Made by a program: the position numbers and the translations under genes
DNA from: Pelagibacteraceae bacterium AG-359-O02
GTDB taxonomy: Bacteria > Pseudomonadota > Alphaproteobacteria > Pelagibacterales > Pelagibacteraceae
Assembly: GCA_003280485.1 (NCBI GenBank)
Contig: QCEU01000001.1
Coordinates: 62,001 to 126,000 of the forward strand
Reading direction: 5' to 3'
Length of the DNA stretch: 64,000 bases
The notes under the pieces: generated by a model
Databases searched by the model: none
Told to the model about the DNA's origin: nothing
The model's input: the letters and a program-made list of their open reading frames with translations, nothing else
Shown here: piece by piece, positions 42,962-51,487 of the stretch
How the letters are laid out: every line of letters starts with the position of its first letter
How positions within the stretch are numbered: position 1 is the first letter of the stretch

Positions 42962-43481
42962 TATTTGTCAAAAAAGATTCTGGGTGAAACTGAAATCCAT
43001 ATACATCATCTTGAGTATTTTCGAAACCCATTGCTATATCAGATTTAGTACATCTCATTGTGATATTAAAGTTTTCTGCCTTAAAAGGTTCTTTTAACTT
43101 AAGTGAGTGATACCTGCCAACTGTAAAAATTGAATTTTTTTTAAAAATAGAATGATTACTTGCAACTTTTACAGTCGATTGAAAACCATGATAAATTTTT
43201 TTTTGTTGAATAATTTTTCCATTTTCACTGTGTAGGATCAATTGATAACCAAGACAAATACCAATAATTTTTTTTGTTCCTTTGTATTCATTATAAATCT
43301 TTATAGATGTTGGGTAATCCTTGGGTGATCCTGGTCCAGGAGAAAATACTATTGTTTTAGATTTATCCAATAATTTTTTATTTATATCAAAGTAATTTGA
43401 GCAATATACTTCGTCAAATTCAGAAAATTGATGAACTACATTCCAAGTAAATGAATCTTGATGATCAATAATATAAATCAT
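42924..43481 (-). CDS. pabA: aminodeoxychorismate synthase glutaminase subunit PabA
   Basis: 185 residues of the class I glutamine amidotransferase type. YIIDHQDSFTWNV opens the protein. The nucleophile Cys is in GICLGYQLI (about 75-83), and FQFHPESFLT near the C-terminus supplies the His-Glu pair. It generates ammonia for PabB. The start overlaps pabB by 4 bases. TrpG is the usual alternative name, but the neighbours point to folate. Confidence 0.91.
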   Translation of the reverse strand: MIYIIDHQDSFTWNVVHQFSEFDEVYCSNYFDINKKLLDKSKTIVFSPGPGSPKDYPTSIKIYNEYKGTKKIIGICLGYQLILHSENGKIIQQKKIYHGFQSTVKVASNHSIFKKNSIFTVGRYHSLKLKEPFKAENFNITMRCTKSDIAMGFENTQDDVYGFQFHPESFLTNNGKLLIKKILSA

Positions 43482-44692
43482 TTAAATAATTCCAAAAGTG
43501 ATTTTGCCTTGATAAAGTTTTCATTGAATTCTTTATTTGGATTACTATCCAACACAACTCCAGATGCAGCAGATATTTCTGATCTATTTTTAAAATTTAA
43601 AATTGATCTAATAATTATGTTAAACCTCATATCTTCATTAAATTTTATATACCCAAAACTCCCAGTAAAAATATTTCTATCTTCCTTTTCTTGTGAATTA
43701 AGTAATTCCAATGTTCTTATTTTAGGACAACCAATTACAGATCCACCTGGCATCATTGACTTAATTATTTCTATGACAGATGTTTTTTGATTTAATTTTC
43801 CAATAATGCTAGTCACGTAATGATATAGGTGCTTATATTCCTCTACATATTTTTGTTTTTTGATTTTTACTGTACCTGGTTTGCATATTCTAGATAAATC
43901 ATTTCTCTCAAGATCAACAATCATATTATGTTCTTTAGTTTCTTTGATGTTATTTCTAAAGAATTTGAGAGCTTTAGATTTTGTTGTATATTTATTTTTT
44001 TTTAAGGTACCGGCAATAGGTTTGGTATTTATAAAATTACCAACTCGATTGATTAAAGTCTCAGGAGAACAGCTAACTATTGAATAATCTTTATCTCTAA
44101 TCATAAATGATTCAGGCGAAGAGTTAATCTTCATTAGTTTCCAAAAGAAATTTACCGAATTAATTGTAGATTTATTTTTGTACTTTGTGCATATTTTAAT
44201 TTGGTACGTTTCACCCTCTCTAATTTTTCTTGAAAATGTATCAAATATTTTTTGATATTTGCTAAAATCTAAATTGAGCTTAAAAGGGCTTAGAATTTTT
44301 GTTTTTTGAAAGACTTCATTGAATTCAGCACTTTTTATATTTGAATGAATAGTAATTTTTTTTCTTATTTTAATTAAAGTTTCAGGTTTATAAAAAATAC
44401 CCTTGTGAAATTTTAAATTTTTTTGGTTTTTTATAGATAAATTTAAAAGACTACATAAAATCTCATAACCAAAAAATCCCACATATAAGTCGGTTTCTTT
44501 TCTATATTTTTTCGAAGAAAAGCTATTTAAAAATTTTGCAATATTATTTTTGTTAAGCGTTATCTTTTTTGAAAAATCAGTATAAATATTATAACCCCCG
44601 TCAACTTTATAAATAATAAGGGGCTTATTTGACTGATAAAGTTTTTCTAAATATTTATTAAACTTAAGTTTATGCTGCCTGAACTCGTTCAA
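43478..44692 (-). CDS. pabB: aminodeoxychorismate synthase component I PabB
   Basis: 404 residues of the chorismate-binding family. REGETYQIKICTKY, CSPETLINRVGNFINTKPIAGT, DLERNDLSRICKPGTV and MMPGGSVIGCPKIRTLELLN follow the anthranilate/aminodeoxychorismate synthase order. The PIAGT motif contributes the catalytic region: PabB uses Lys here, TrpE-type uses Ala, and I see Ala, so a PabB-like or TrpE-like mechanism should be checked. It aminates chorismate using PabA ammonia. The start overlaps the MFS gene by 23 bases. Confidence 0.87.
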   Translation of the reverse strand: MNEFRQHKLKFNKYLEKLYQSNKPLIIYKVDGGYNIYTDFSKKITLNKNNIAKFLNSFSSKKYRKETDLYVGFFGYEILCSLLNLSIKNQKNLKFHKGIFYKPETLIKIRKKITIHSNIKSAEFNEVFQKTKILSPFKLNLDFSKYQKIFDTFSRKIREGETYQIKICTKYKNKSTINSVNFFWKLMKINSSPESFMIRDKDYSIVSCSPETLINRVGNFINTKPIAGTLKKNKYTTKSKALKFFRNNIKETKEHNMIVDLERNDLSRICKPGTVKIKKQKYVEEYKHLYHYVTSIIGKLNQKTSVIEIIKSMMPGGSVIGCPKIRTLELLNSQEKEDRNIFTGSFGYIKFNEDMRFNIIIRSILNFKNRSEISAASGVVLDSNPNKEFNENFIKAKSLLELFK

Positions 44693-45893
44693 TTGTTTTC
44701 TCTTTTATAGGTAAGTGTATCATACCAGCAAAAATAGAAAGTGCGATAGATGCGTACCAAGCATAATCAAAGTTACCATGCATTTCATAAAAAACTCCAC
44801 CTAGATATGCTCCAAGAAAGGATCCTACCTGATGACTGACAAATACAATACCATATAAAAGACCTAGATGTTTTGTTCCAAATATATGTCCCACTATTCC
44901 ATTAGTTGGGGGTACAGTTGAAAGCCACAGAAGCCCAAATGTTACTCCAAATACTATACAATTAAATACGCTTGGAGGTAAAAATATAAAATAAATTAAT
45001 GAAACACCTCTTAAAAAATAAATTGCACTCAAAACTTTCTTTTTGCTAAATCTAGTTGCTAAATAACCTGCACCAATTGTACCAATCATATTAAAAACAC
45101 CAACTAGAGCTAAAATCATTGCTGCAGTCCAATCGGGTAACCCTCTATCCATCATATAAGTTGGGATATGCGTAGCCACTAAAGCAATATGCCAACCACA
45201 AACAAAAAAACCAAGAGTTAAAAATATGAAACTTTTATTTCCAAAAGCCTCTCTTAAAGCTTCTGATGCTGTTTGATTGTTATCTAAATTACTACTTCCA
45301 ACTGGAATTTTTGGTGTATTTACAAATAGAGCAACAATTAATCCAATTCCTAATAGAAAACAAAAATATAAAATTGTAATTTCCCATCCCATTTCAATTA
45401 ATGAGTATCTAACCAATAAAGGTGAAACAAAAAAACCAAATGATCCTGCACATGTAACAATACCTGTTGCAATTGTTCTATTAGAAGCAGGAAAATGTTT
45501 GGCAACTACTGATACTGGGATGCTTATAGCAGTACCACCTAATCCTATACCAATCAATATTCCAATCGTTAGAGTGAAGTAGTGTCCAGTATTAAGTCCT
45601 GAGTAGAAAAGTAATAGTCCTGATAAAAAAAATAAAAAACCTACAAATATAGCTGTTGCACCTCCATATTTATCAGTTATGAAACCAAAAACTGGACTGA
45701 AAATTCCCCACATTAAAAGTTGCAGACCTATTACAAAACCAAAATGTGAAATAGAAATATTCAGATCTGTATTAAAATCAAAAAAAAATAAGCCAAATGT
45801 TTGCCTAATACCCATTGCAAAAATAACTGTTAATGAAGCTGCAATAAGGGTAACCAATGCTTTTTTACTAGTGAAAAATTTTTCTTTGCTCAT
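44670..45893 (-). CDS. MFS transporter (oxalate/formate antiporter-like)
   Basis: 407 residues with twelve membrane segments. GIRQTFGLFFFDFNTDLNISISHFG opens the first half, the loop motif GFITDKYGGATAIFVG appears after TM2, and its counterpart is GYLATRFSKKKVL in the second half. It resembles the monocarboxylate/OxlT-like MFS branch. It is between metC (4-base overlap) and pabB, but nothing specifies its substrate. Confidence 0.88.
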   Translation of the reverse strand: MSKEKFFTSKKALVTLIAASLTVIFAMGIRQTFGLFFFDFNTDLNISISHFGFVIGLQLLMWGIFSPVFGFITDKYGGATAIFVGFLFFLSGLLLFYSGLNTGHYFTLTIGILIGIGLGGTAISIPVSVVAKHFPASNRTIATGIVTCAGSFGFFVSPLLVRYSLIEMGWEITILYFCFLLGIGLIVALFVNTPKIPVGSSNLDNNQTASEALREAFGNKSFIFLTLGFFVCGWHIALVATHIPTYMMDRGLPDWTAAMILALVGVFNMIGTIGAGYLATRFSKKKVLSAIYFLRGVSLIYFIFLPPSVFNCIVFGVTFGLLWLSTVPPTNGIVGHIFGTKHLGLLYGIVFVSHQVGSFLGAYLGGVFYEMHGNFDYAWYASIALSIFAGMIHLPIKEKTIERVQAA

Positions 45894-47065
45894 TTAACGA
45901 GCATAAGGCTTTTTCTAATATCTTCAATTAAATCTTTTGGGTCTTCTAGTCCTATATGTAATCTTACCAAGTGTTCATTTTTATCTAAATTTAGGAATTT
46001 TCTATCACCCATCTCAATATCACTTTGCAGCAATGCTAAACTTTCAAACCCACCCCAACTATAACCATGACCAAATAATTTTAACGAATTTACAAATTTC
46101 AAAACAGATTTTCTGCTTTTAGATCTTATAATTAATCCCATAAGACCTGATGAGCCAGAGTAATATTTTTTCCACATTCTAAAATTGAAAGAGTTTTTTT
46201 TATAAGGATACAAAAGTTTTACTTTTTTACTTTTGGAAAGAAACTTACAGACTTCTTTAGCATTAGACTCATGTTTATCTAATCTAATATCTAAGGTTCT
46301 TAAGCCTCTTGTTATTAAATAAGCATCATCAGGACCTAATCTTAAACCCAAAACATCGTCTGCTTTTTTGACGTGTTTATATACTTTTTTGTTAACAGCT
46401 AAAGTTCCACCCATCACGTCGGAATGTCCTGAATAATATTTTGTTGCTGATACTATTGACATATCAAAACCCAATTTAATGGGTTTAAAAAAATATGGTG
46501 TTGCCCAGGTATTATCTATTGCAGTAAATATTTTATTTTTTTTTGCAATAGAAATAACTTTTTTTAGATCTTGAAATTCAAAAGTATTACTTCCAGGACA
46601 CTCAACGTAAATTAGTTTAGTTTTACTTGTTATACTTTTTTCTAGAGACTTTAAATCATGAGGGTTATAAAACTTTGTTTTAATTCCAAATTCTTTAAGA
46701 TAATTTTCACTTAAATTTCTAGTTGGATTGTAAAGTGGATCTGAAACTATTATCTCATCTCCTGGTCTTGTTACACTAAATATTGATAGAAATACCGATC
46801 CAAATCCAGTTGGAGTTAAAAATACATTGTATGATTCCTCCAGTTTGTTAAGAATTTTTTGTAATATGAAAGTAGTTGATGTGCCTTTTCTACCGTAATC
46901 ATAATGTCCACCTAATGGTTTTTTTAAAGCCATTCTTTGCATTTTTCTTAAATCTTGCATTGATTTAAAAATAATTGTGGATGCCCTTACAACTGGTGGA
47001 TTGACAGAATGGTTGTGAAAATCTTTAGCTGTATGCTTTAAAAAAGTTTTAAAGGAATAATCCAT
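45890..47065 (-). CDS. metC: cystathionine beta-lyase / Cys-Met metabolism PLP enzyme
   Basis: 391 residues of the Cys/Met metabolism PLP family. YDYGRKGTSTTFILQKIL, FLTPTGFGSVFLSIF, NTWATPYFFKPIKLG and the PLP Lys in SATKYYSGHSDVMGG are in the right order. The Tyr-x-Tyr-x-R block and GHSDVMGG favour cystathionine beta-lyase. It cleaves cystathionine to homocysteine, pyruvate and ammonia. It heads the metC-MFS-pabB-pabA-pabC-HIT series. No SAM riboswitch is visible upstream. Confidence 0.88.
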   Translation of the reverse strand: MDYSFKTFLKHTAKDFHNHSVNPPVVRASTIIFKSMQDLRKMQRMALKKPLGGHYDYGRKGTSTTFILQKILNKLEESYNVFLTPTGFGSVFLSIFSVTRPGDEIIVSDPLYNPTRNLSENYLKEFGIKTKFYNPHDLKSLEKSITSKTKLIYVECPGSNTFEFQDLKKVISIAKKNKIFTAIDNTWATPYFFKPIKLGFDMSIVSATKYYSGHSDVMGGTLAVNKKVYKHVKKADDVLGLRLGPDDAYLITRGLRTLDIRLDKHESNAKEVCKFLSKSKKVKLLYPYKKNSFNFRMWKKYYSGSSGLMGLIIRSKSRKSVLKFVNSLKLFGHGYSWGGFESLALLQSDIEMGDRKFLNLDKNEHLVRLHIGLEDPKDLIEDIRKSLMLVK

Positions 47066-47072
47066 AAAAAAT

Positions 47073-47101
47073 TTGATATGTACTTAGGACAATGCTATAT
47101 C
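47073..47101 (+). promoter_or_regulatory. sigma-70 promoter for the tiny basic ORF
   Basis: TTGATA, an exact 17-base spacer and TATATC lie on the plus strand upstream of the 27-residue gene. Transcription from about 47108 would give a roughly 33-base leader with an SD. Confidence 0.55.
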
Positions 47102-47140
47102 CACCAAATAAGTCAATAAAATAGTAAAACTAAGGAGATT

Positions 47141-47224
47141 ATGGGATATCCAAAAAAACATAGAGGCCGTAGAAAAATGGGCTCTAAAAAGAGAAGAGCA
47201 AGAAAAAAAAATAAAAAGAAATAA
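47141..47224 (+). CDS. 27-residue highly basic protein (AURKAIP1/COX24- or bL38-like)
   Basis: ATG at 47141 with AAGGAGA just upstream encodes 27 residues, 17 of them Lys or Arg (MGYPKKHRGRRKMGSKKRR...). Pattern R-R-K-M-x-x-K-K-R-R resembles the AURKAIP1/COX24 small ribosome-associated proteins (mS38/bL38-like) found in mitochondria and some bacteria. It sits alone on the plus strand between metC and mnmA, with its own promoter-like sequence and SD. It is probably a small ribosomal or RNA-binding protein; the family match is from memory. Confidence 0.7.
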   Translation: MGYPKKHRGRRKMGSKKRRARKKNKKK

Positions 47225-47229
47225 AATTT

Positions 47230-48348
47230 TTAATCTTTAATCCAACCACCACCTAGAACTTTGTGACCAAATTGGTCTTTTTTGTAAAATACACAAGCTT
47301 GGCCAGGAGATATTCCGTATTCTGGTTTTAGAAGATTTACTTTAACATTTTCATTATCTTTTATATCTACTTTTGCATCTAAAAGTTTGCCAGTAGATCT
47401 TACTTTGACCAATATATTTTTGTCTAATTCATTTATATTTGTTAGTAAATTTACGTTTTTTAAATTTATATTACTTCTTGCCAGCTCTTTTTTTTGACCA
47501 ATGTAAATTTCATTTTTCTCAGCATCAATTTTAATTACATAAAATGGCTCCTCATTTGAAACTTTAATTCCTTTTCTTTGACCAATAGTAAAATTGACTA
47601 TACCATCATGTACTCCAACAACTTTTCCATCTAAATTTTTAATATTTCCTTTTCTGTATGATTCTGGTTTGAATTTTTTTATTACAGAAGCATAATCTCC
47701 GTTGGGCACAAAGCATATATCTTGACTATCTGGTTTATCAGCAACATTTAAATTCAGATTTTTTGCAATTTCTCTTGTTTTATCTTTAAGAAGTCCACCT
47801 AGTGGAAATCTTATATAATTTAATTGCTCTCTTGTAGTATTAAATAAAAAATAACTTTGATCTCTATTTTCGTCAATTGCTCTGTACATATTTGTTGAGT
47901 TATCTTTAGTTAAACTTTTTACATAATGACCTGTGATTAAAGCATCTGCATTTAAATCTTTAGAAAATTCAAATAAATCTTTGAACTTAACTGTCTGATT
48001 ACATTGTACACATGGTATTGGTGTTTCACCCTTTAAATAACTATCTACAAAGTTATCTATAACACCTTGTTTAAACTTATCTTGGTAATATAAAATCTTA
48101 TGTTCGATATCTAATTTATGTGCAACTCTTTTTGCATCCATTATATCTTGACCAGAACAGCATTGTTTTGAAGCAGCAACTTCTTTGCCATCATTATAAA
48201 GTTTTAAAGTAATCCCAATTACTTTATAACCTTCTTGCTTCATCATCCCAGCAACTGTTGACGAGTCTACGCCTCCAGACATGGCCACCACTACTGTAGT
48301 TTCTGACGGTTTTTTATTAAATCCTAATGAGTTAGTTTCTAAATTCAT
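47230..48348 (-). CDS. mnmA: tRNA-specific 2-thiouridylase MnmA
   Basis: 372 residues. [23 protein letters not shown] is the PP-loop (about 20-42). The catalytic cysteines are in [14 protein letters not shown] and [12 protein letters not shown], and [14 protein letters not shown] and [12 protein letters not shown] are C-terminal blocks. It makes s2U34 in tRNA-Lys/Glu/Gln using sulfur relayed from a cysteine desulfurase. It reads toward the tiny basic gene, ending 5 bases beyond it. Confidence 0.96.
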   Translation of the reverse strand: MNLETNSLGFNKKPSETTVVVAMSGGVDSSTVAGMMKQEGYKVIGITLKLYNDGKEVAASKQCCSGQDIMDAKRVAHKLDIEHKILYYQDKFKQGVIDNFVDSYLKGETPIPCVQCNQTVKFKDLFEFSKDLNADALITGHYVKSLTKDNSTNMYRAIDENRDQSYFLFNTTREQLNYIRFPLGGLLKDKTREIAKNLNLNVADKPDSQDICFVPNGDYASVIKKFKPESYRKGNIKNLDGKVVGVHDGIVNFTIGQRKGIKVSNEEPFYVIKIDAEKNEIYIGQKKELARSNINLKNVNLLTNINELDKNILVKVRSTGKLLDAKVDIKDNENVKVNLLKPEYGISPGQACVFYKKDQFGHKVLGGGWIKD

Positions 48349-48389
48349 TTGATGGTATTTATACTTATTTCCATTATAAGTTAAATTAA

Positions 48390-48566
48390 ATGATTTTAGA
48401 TTTTGAACCAGGTGACAAAGTTATTAATCCAGCTAATAAAAGTTGGGGTATTGGTCAAGTTCAGTCAATTATCAATGACAAAGTAACTGTTAATTTCCAA
48501 AATGTTGGAAAAAAAGTAATAAATGCAAATAATATAGAACTCGAGAGAATTGATAATAATGGATGA
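48390..48566 (+). CDS. DUF3553 small protein
   Basis: 58 residues from ATG 48390. It has [20 protein letters not shown] followed by a valine-rich strand region ([14 protein letters not shown]). This is the DUF3553 pattern (F-x-P-G-x-x-V-x-x-P-x-x-x-x-W-G-x-G-Q-V), a short SH3-like barrel seen in alphaproteobacteria and in UvrD/CarD-type tails. The stop overlaps the next gene's start region (ATGGATGA), so the two are translationally coupled. Role unknown, perhaps nucleic-acid or polymerase binding. Confidence 0.85.
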   Translation: MILDFEPGDKVINPANKSWGIGQVQSIINDKVTVNFQNVGKKVINANNIELERIDNNG

Positions 48567-49332
48567 AAGTAAAATAAGGAGTGTTGTCGAAGATTTAATT
48601 GACACTTTTCTAATCGCTGGTGAATTGTCTATTAAACTAAGAGAGAAAGGTTTAAATAAAGAGATAAAATCTGACAATACCCCTGTGAGCAATGGTGATC
48701 TTGAGGTAAATAAAATTATCACAAAAAAATTGTTAGAGTTGACGCCAGATATACCAATTGTTTCTGAGGAAACTTCACACAATAAATCTAAAAATAATTT
48801 AAACAACTTCTGGCTAGTTGATCCAATTGACGGAACATATGACTATATAAATGATGGTGAGGAATTCACTATTAATGCTGGATTAATATTAAATGGAAAA
48901 GCTATTGCCGGTTTAATTAATGTGCCTGCAAAAAAAAGGATGTTTTATAGTTTTGGAAAAGATCAATCATATGAATTTACTTTAAACAAAACTATAAAGT
49001 TAGACTGTAAGAAAATTACTCCTAAAGGTTCAATTAAAGTAGTTTCATATTCAAATAATCTTAAACCTGAAATTGCAAAAATACATAAAGATTTAGGAGT
49101 AACAGAACACGTTCGAATGAAAAGCTCCCTTAAATTTTGTGTAATAGCTACAGGAGAATTTGATGGATATGTTGCTGAGCCAAGAGCTTGCGAATGGGAT
49201 ATAGCTGCAGGGCACGCTATACTTGAAAACGCAGGTGGAATAGTAACAGATTTTAATGGCAATGAAATTACGTATGGTAAAAAAGATTTTAAAAATCCAA
49301 GTATAATTTTAAAGAGAAGTAAAAATTTATAA
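48559..49332 (+). CDS. cysQ: 3'(2'),5'-bisphosphate nucleotidase / inositol monophosphatase-family (CysQ-like)
   Basis: 257 residues from ATG 48559; a TTG nine bases earlier is less likely. SDNTPVSNGDLEVNKII, IPIVSEET, WLVDPIDGTYDYI (metal site) and ACEWDIAAGHAILENAGG follow the inositol monophosphatase order, with CysQ-like spacing. CysQ removes the 3'-phosphate of PAP, a product of sulfotransfer. Plain inositol-phosphatase activity is the alternative. It overlaps DUF3553 upstream and a small membrane protein downstream. Confidence 0.87.
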   Translation: MDESKIRSVVEDLIDTFLIAGELSIKLREKGLNKEIKSDNTPVSNGDLEVNKIITKKLLELTPDIPIVSEETSHNKSKNNLNNFWLVDPIDGTYDYINDGEEFTINAGLILNGKAIAGLINVPAKKRMFYSFGKDQSYEFTLNKTIKLDCKKITPKGSIKVVSYSNNLKPEIAKIHKDLGVTEHVRMKSSLKFCVIATGEFDGYVAEPRACEWDIAAGHAILENAGGIVTDFNGNEITYGKKDFKNPSIILKRSKNL

Positions 49333-49478
49333 TGAGTGAACAATTAAGAATAATTTTAATTATAGTTGTATCTGTATCAATATTTGGTTTAATTGTATTT
49401 GTGATGGTTAAAAATTATATAAGAAACAAAATTCAATACTATTTAGAAGAAAAAAATAAAAAAACTAAAGAAGATTAA
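49332..49478 (+). CDS. 48-residue single-helix membrane protein, unknown
   Basis: ATG at 49332 shares its A with the TAA stop of the cysQ-like gene. It has a short N-terminus, one long hydrophobic helix (about 6-28), then a strongly charged Lys/Glu tail. This is the plan of many small anchoring or regulatory membrane peptides. Its 3' end overlaps recX by 14 bases. Overlapping starts and stops support a real gene. Confidence 0.65.
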   Translation: MSEQLRIILIIVVSVSIFGLIVFVMVKNYIRNKIQYYLEEKNKKTKED

Positions 49479-50028
49479 TTATTTTTAAATATTCATCTTT
49501 TTCAAGATCCATAACTCTTCTTGAAACTTCAAAATCGAAACCTGAACGAGCTAATACTCCTATATCTTTTTTATAAAACAGAGGTCGATTATCCTCTTGT
49601 CTTGATGGTCCAATTCTTTTCTTTTTACAGATTTTTATGGCTGAAAAAAAATCCTGATCTTCATTCTTATCTTTTATTTGTTCAATTGTATTTTTAATAT
49701 ATTTTTCACCGACACCTTTATTCATTAAGTAATTTCTTATTTTGTTTATAGATGATCCTCTTTGTATTAAACTTTTTGCTTTAGACTCTGAATAAAACTT
49801 ATCGTTTATAAACTTTGATTTCTCTAAATCCTCAAGAACAATATCTATAAGATTAGAAACATCGTTTTTTTTTATATTAGGGGTCCTTGATGTTAGATAT
49901 TTTTTTAATAAATAAGTTCTTAATTGTTGTTTAGATGGTGCAAATTTTTCTACATAATTAAGTGCAAAATTCGTCATCTCATCAACGGTTACTTCTAAAG
50001 TCTTTTTTTTATTTTTTATGGGAATCAT
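49465..50028 (-). CDS. recX: RecX-family regulatory protein
   Basis: 187 residues composed of repeated three-helix RecX modules. Landmarks are ALNYVEKFAPSKQQLRTYLLKK, KFINDKFYSESKAKSLIQRGSS and RNYLMNKGVGEKYIKNTI. The protein modulates RecA filament growth. The basic, Lys-rich N-terminus (MIPIKNKKK) is unusual but short. recA is not in the window. Its end overlaps the convergent small membrane gene. Confidence 0.87.
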   Translation of the reverse strand: MIPIKNKKKTLEVTVDEMTNFALNYVEKFAPSKQQLRTYLLKKYLTSRTPNIKKNDVSNLIDIVLEDLEKSKFINDKFYSESKAKSLIQRGSSINKIRNYLMNKGVGEKYIKNTIEQIKDKNEDQDFFSAIKICKKKRIGPSRQEDNRPLFYKKDIGVLARSGFDFEVSRRVMDLEKDEYLKIINLL

Positions 50029-50057
50029 TGTTTTATTTAATATAATATAAAAATAAT

Positions 50058-50531
50058 ATGATTGAACAAATAGCAGCTTTTTTTACCATTGAGATGATTT
50101 ATTTGTGGTTAAATATAGGTGTAATACCCTTCTGGTTAATTCTGATTATTTTTCCACAGTCAAAGATTTGTGGATTATTGGTTACTTCTGTGTTCCCATT
50201 TTTTATTTTAACGGCTGTCTATGTTTATCTAGGTTATTATTTCTACATTTCTGGATATGATTTTGATTATAATTTTACATTGTACCTTGGTCTGTATGAC
50301 TTGAGAAATCTTTTTGAAGCTGAAGCTTTTTTGATAATGTTTTGGACTCACTTTTTAGCAATAAACTTATTTTGTGGAGCATGGGTAATGAAAGATAGTC
50401 AAAAATTATTTATGTCAAGATACATAGTCTTCATTCCAATAATAATAACTTATTTTATTGGTCCCTTAGGTTTAGTTATTTATTGGATAATAAGAATGTT
50501 CTACGCTAAAAGAATAAATTTGTTAGATTGA
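50058..50531 (+). CDS. ABA4-like membrane protein (DUF4281)
   Basis: 157 residues with four membrane helices. WLNIGVIPFWLILIIFPQS near the N-terminus and FWTHFLAINLFCGAWVMKDSQ in the second half match the ABA4-like (DUF4281) family. Plant ABA4 acts in neoxanthin synthesis; the bacterial role is unknown. It lies 29 bases divergent from recX and 8 bases convergent with the rhodanese gene. Confidence 0.82.
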   Translation: MIEQIAAFFTIEMIYLWLNIGVIPFWLILIIFPQSKICGLLVTSVFPFFILTAVYVYLGYYFYISGYDFDYNFTLYLGLYDLRNLFEAEAFLIMFWTHFLAINLFCGAWVMKDSQKLFMSRYIVFIPIIITYFIGPLGLVIYWIIRMFYAKRINLLD

Positions 50532-50539
50532 AAGCTAAA

Positions 50540-50926
50540 TTACTTTACTACTTTAAAACCTGAATTTTGCATTGATCCAAAACCACCATCTACATGGCAA
50601 ATATTTTTAAAACCCATACTTTGTAAAGTTTTTGTAGCTAATGCTGATCTTAGGCCTCCAGCACAAAAAAGAACCATTTCCTTATTCATATCAATTTTAC
50701 CATCTTTAAAATATTGACTATCTGGATCCATCCAAAATTCAAGCATTCCTCTTGGTATGTGGGAAGACTTTTCTATTCTTCCTAATTTTTCTAATTCTCT
50801 TACATCTCTGATATCGATAAGGTTGCATGTATCATTATTTAATTTTTCTAAAGCTTCCTCTGGTGATATAGTTTTAATTTCCTTTAAAGCTTCTGCGACT
50901 AAAGTTGATGCTGATTTTATTGTCAT
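50540..50926 (-). CDS. rhodanese-domain sulfurtransferase
   Basis: 128 residues, a single rhodanese domain. CNLIDIRDVRELEKLGRI is the CH2A-like start, GSMQNSGFKV the end, and the active-site loop FCAGGLRSALA carries Cys and Arg as in catalytically active rhodaneses. The loop is short (C-A-G-G-L-R), fitting PspE/GlpE-type proteins. It may transfer sulfane sulfur or serve as a signalling domain. It is convergent with the ABA4-like gene. Confidence 0.87.
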   Translation of the reverse strand: MTIKSASTLVAEALKEIKTISPEEALEKLNNDTCNLIDIRDVRELEKLGRIEKSSHIPRGMLEFWMDPDSQYFKDGKIDMNKEMVLFCAGGLRSALATKTLQSMGFKNICHVDGGFGSMQNSGFKVVK

Positions 50927-50984
50927 AAATGTTTATTACACTAAATTAAAAATATTACTATATAAATTAAACAAAGGTTATTGA

Positions 50985-51428
50985 ATGAAAGCTCCAAATT
51001 TTAAATTATCATCTACATCAGGTAAAACTGTTGAGTTAAGTAAAGTAAAATCAAAATTTATCATCATCTATTTCTATCCAAAAGATAATACAAGTGGATG
51101 TACAATTGAAACAAATGATTTTAATAAACTTTTAAGTAAATTTGAGAAACTTGGATGCACAATTTTTGGAATATCTAAAGATAGTTTAGAAAGTCATGAA
51201 AAATGGAGCAAAAAACTTAACTTAAAATTTGAACTATTAGCAGACGAAGATAAAACTTCCTTAAAAGCTTATAAAGCTTGGTCCAAAAAGAAATTTATGG
51301 GAAGAGAATTTATGGGCACAGTAAGAAGCACTTTTATTATTGAGAAAAATAAAATCATTAAGGAATGGAGAAACGTTAAGGCAGCGGGCCATGCTGCAGA
51401 AGTTTTAGACTTCATAAAAAATTACTAA
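50985..51428 (+). CDS. bcp: peroxiredoxin, Bcp/PrxQ type
   Basis: 147 residues. The peroxidatic Cys39 lies in PKDNTSGCTIETNDF, and the upstream KFIIIYFYPKDNTSGC is the Bcp block. The second Cys that many Bcp proteins carry five residues later is Asn here, with another Cys near residue 65, so recycling may use a different partner. It reduces H2O2 and organic peroxides. An intrinsic terminator follows. Confidence 0.93.
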   Translation: MKAPNFKLSSTSGKTVELSKVKSKFIIIYFYPKDNTSGCTIETNDFNKLLSKFEKLGCTIFGISKDSLESHEKWSKKLNLKFELLADEDKTSLKAYKAWSKKKFMGREFMGTVRSTFIIEKNKIIKEWRNVKAAGHAAEVLDFIKNY

Positions 51429-51431
51429 AAA

Positions 51432-51457
51432 AAAAGGCCCCATTTAAGGGGCCTTTT
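51432..51457. terminator. bidirectional intrinsic terminator between bcp and amt
   Basis: AAAAGGCCCC and GGGGCCTTTT form a perfect 10-bp stem with a 6-base loop (ATTTAA). It lies 3 bases after the bcp stop, and the amt stop lies 30 bases away on the other strand. A and T runs flank both sides, so it can end both transcripts. Confidence 0.92.
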
Positions 51458-51487
51458 ATCAACTATAGAGAGAGAGATAGTTATTCT

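Noticed and set aside
47066-47140. SAM riboswitch upstream of metC
   Set aside because: The 75 bases upstream contain no SAM-II or SAM-V core elements; they are better explained as the promoter and leader of the tiny plus-strand gene.
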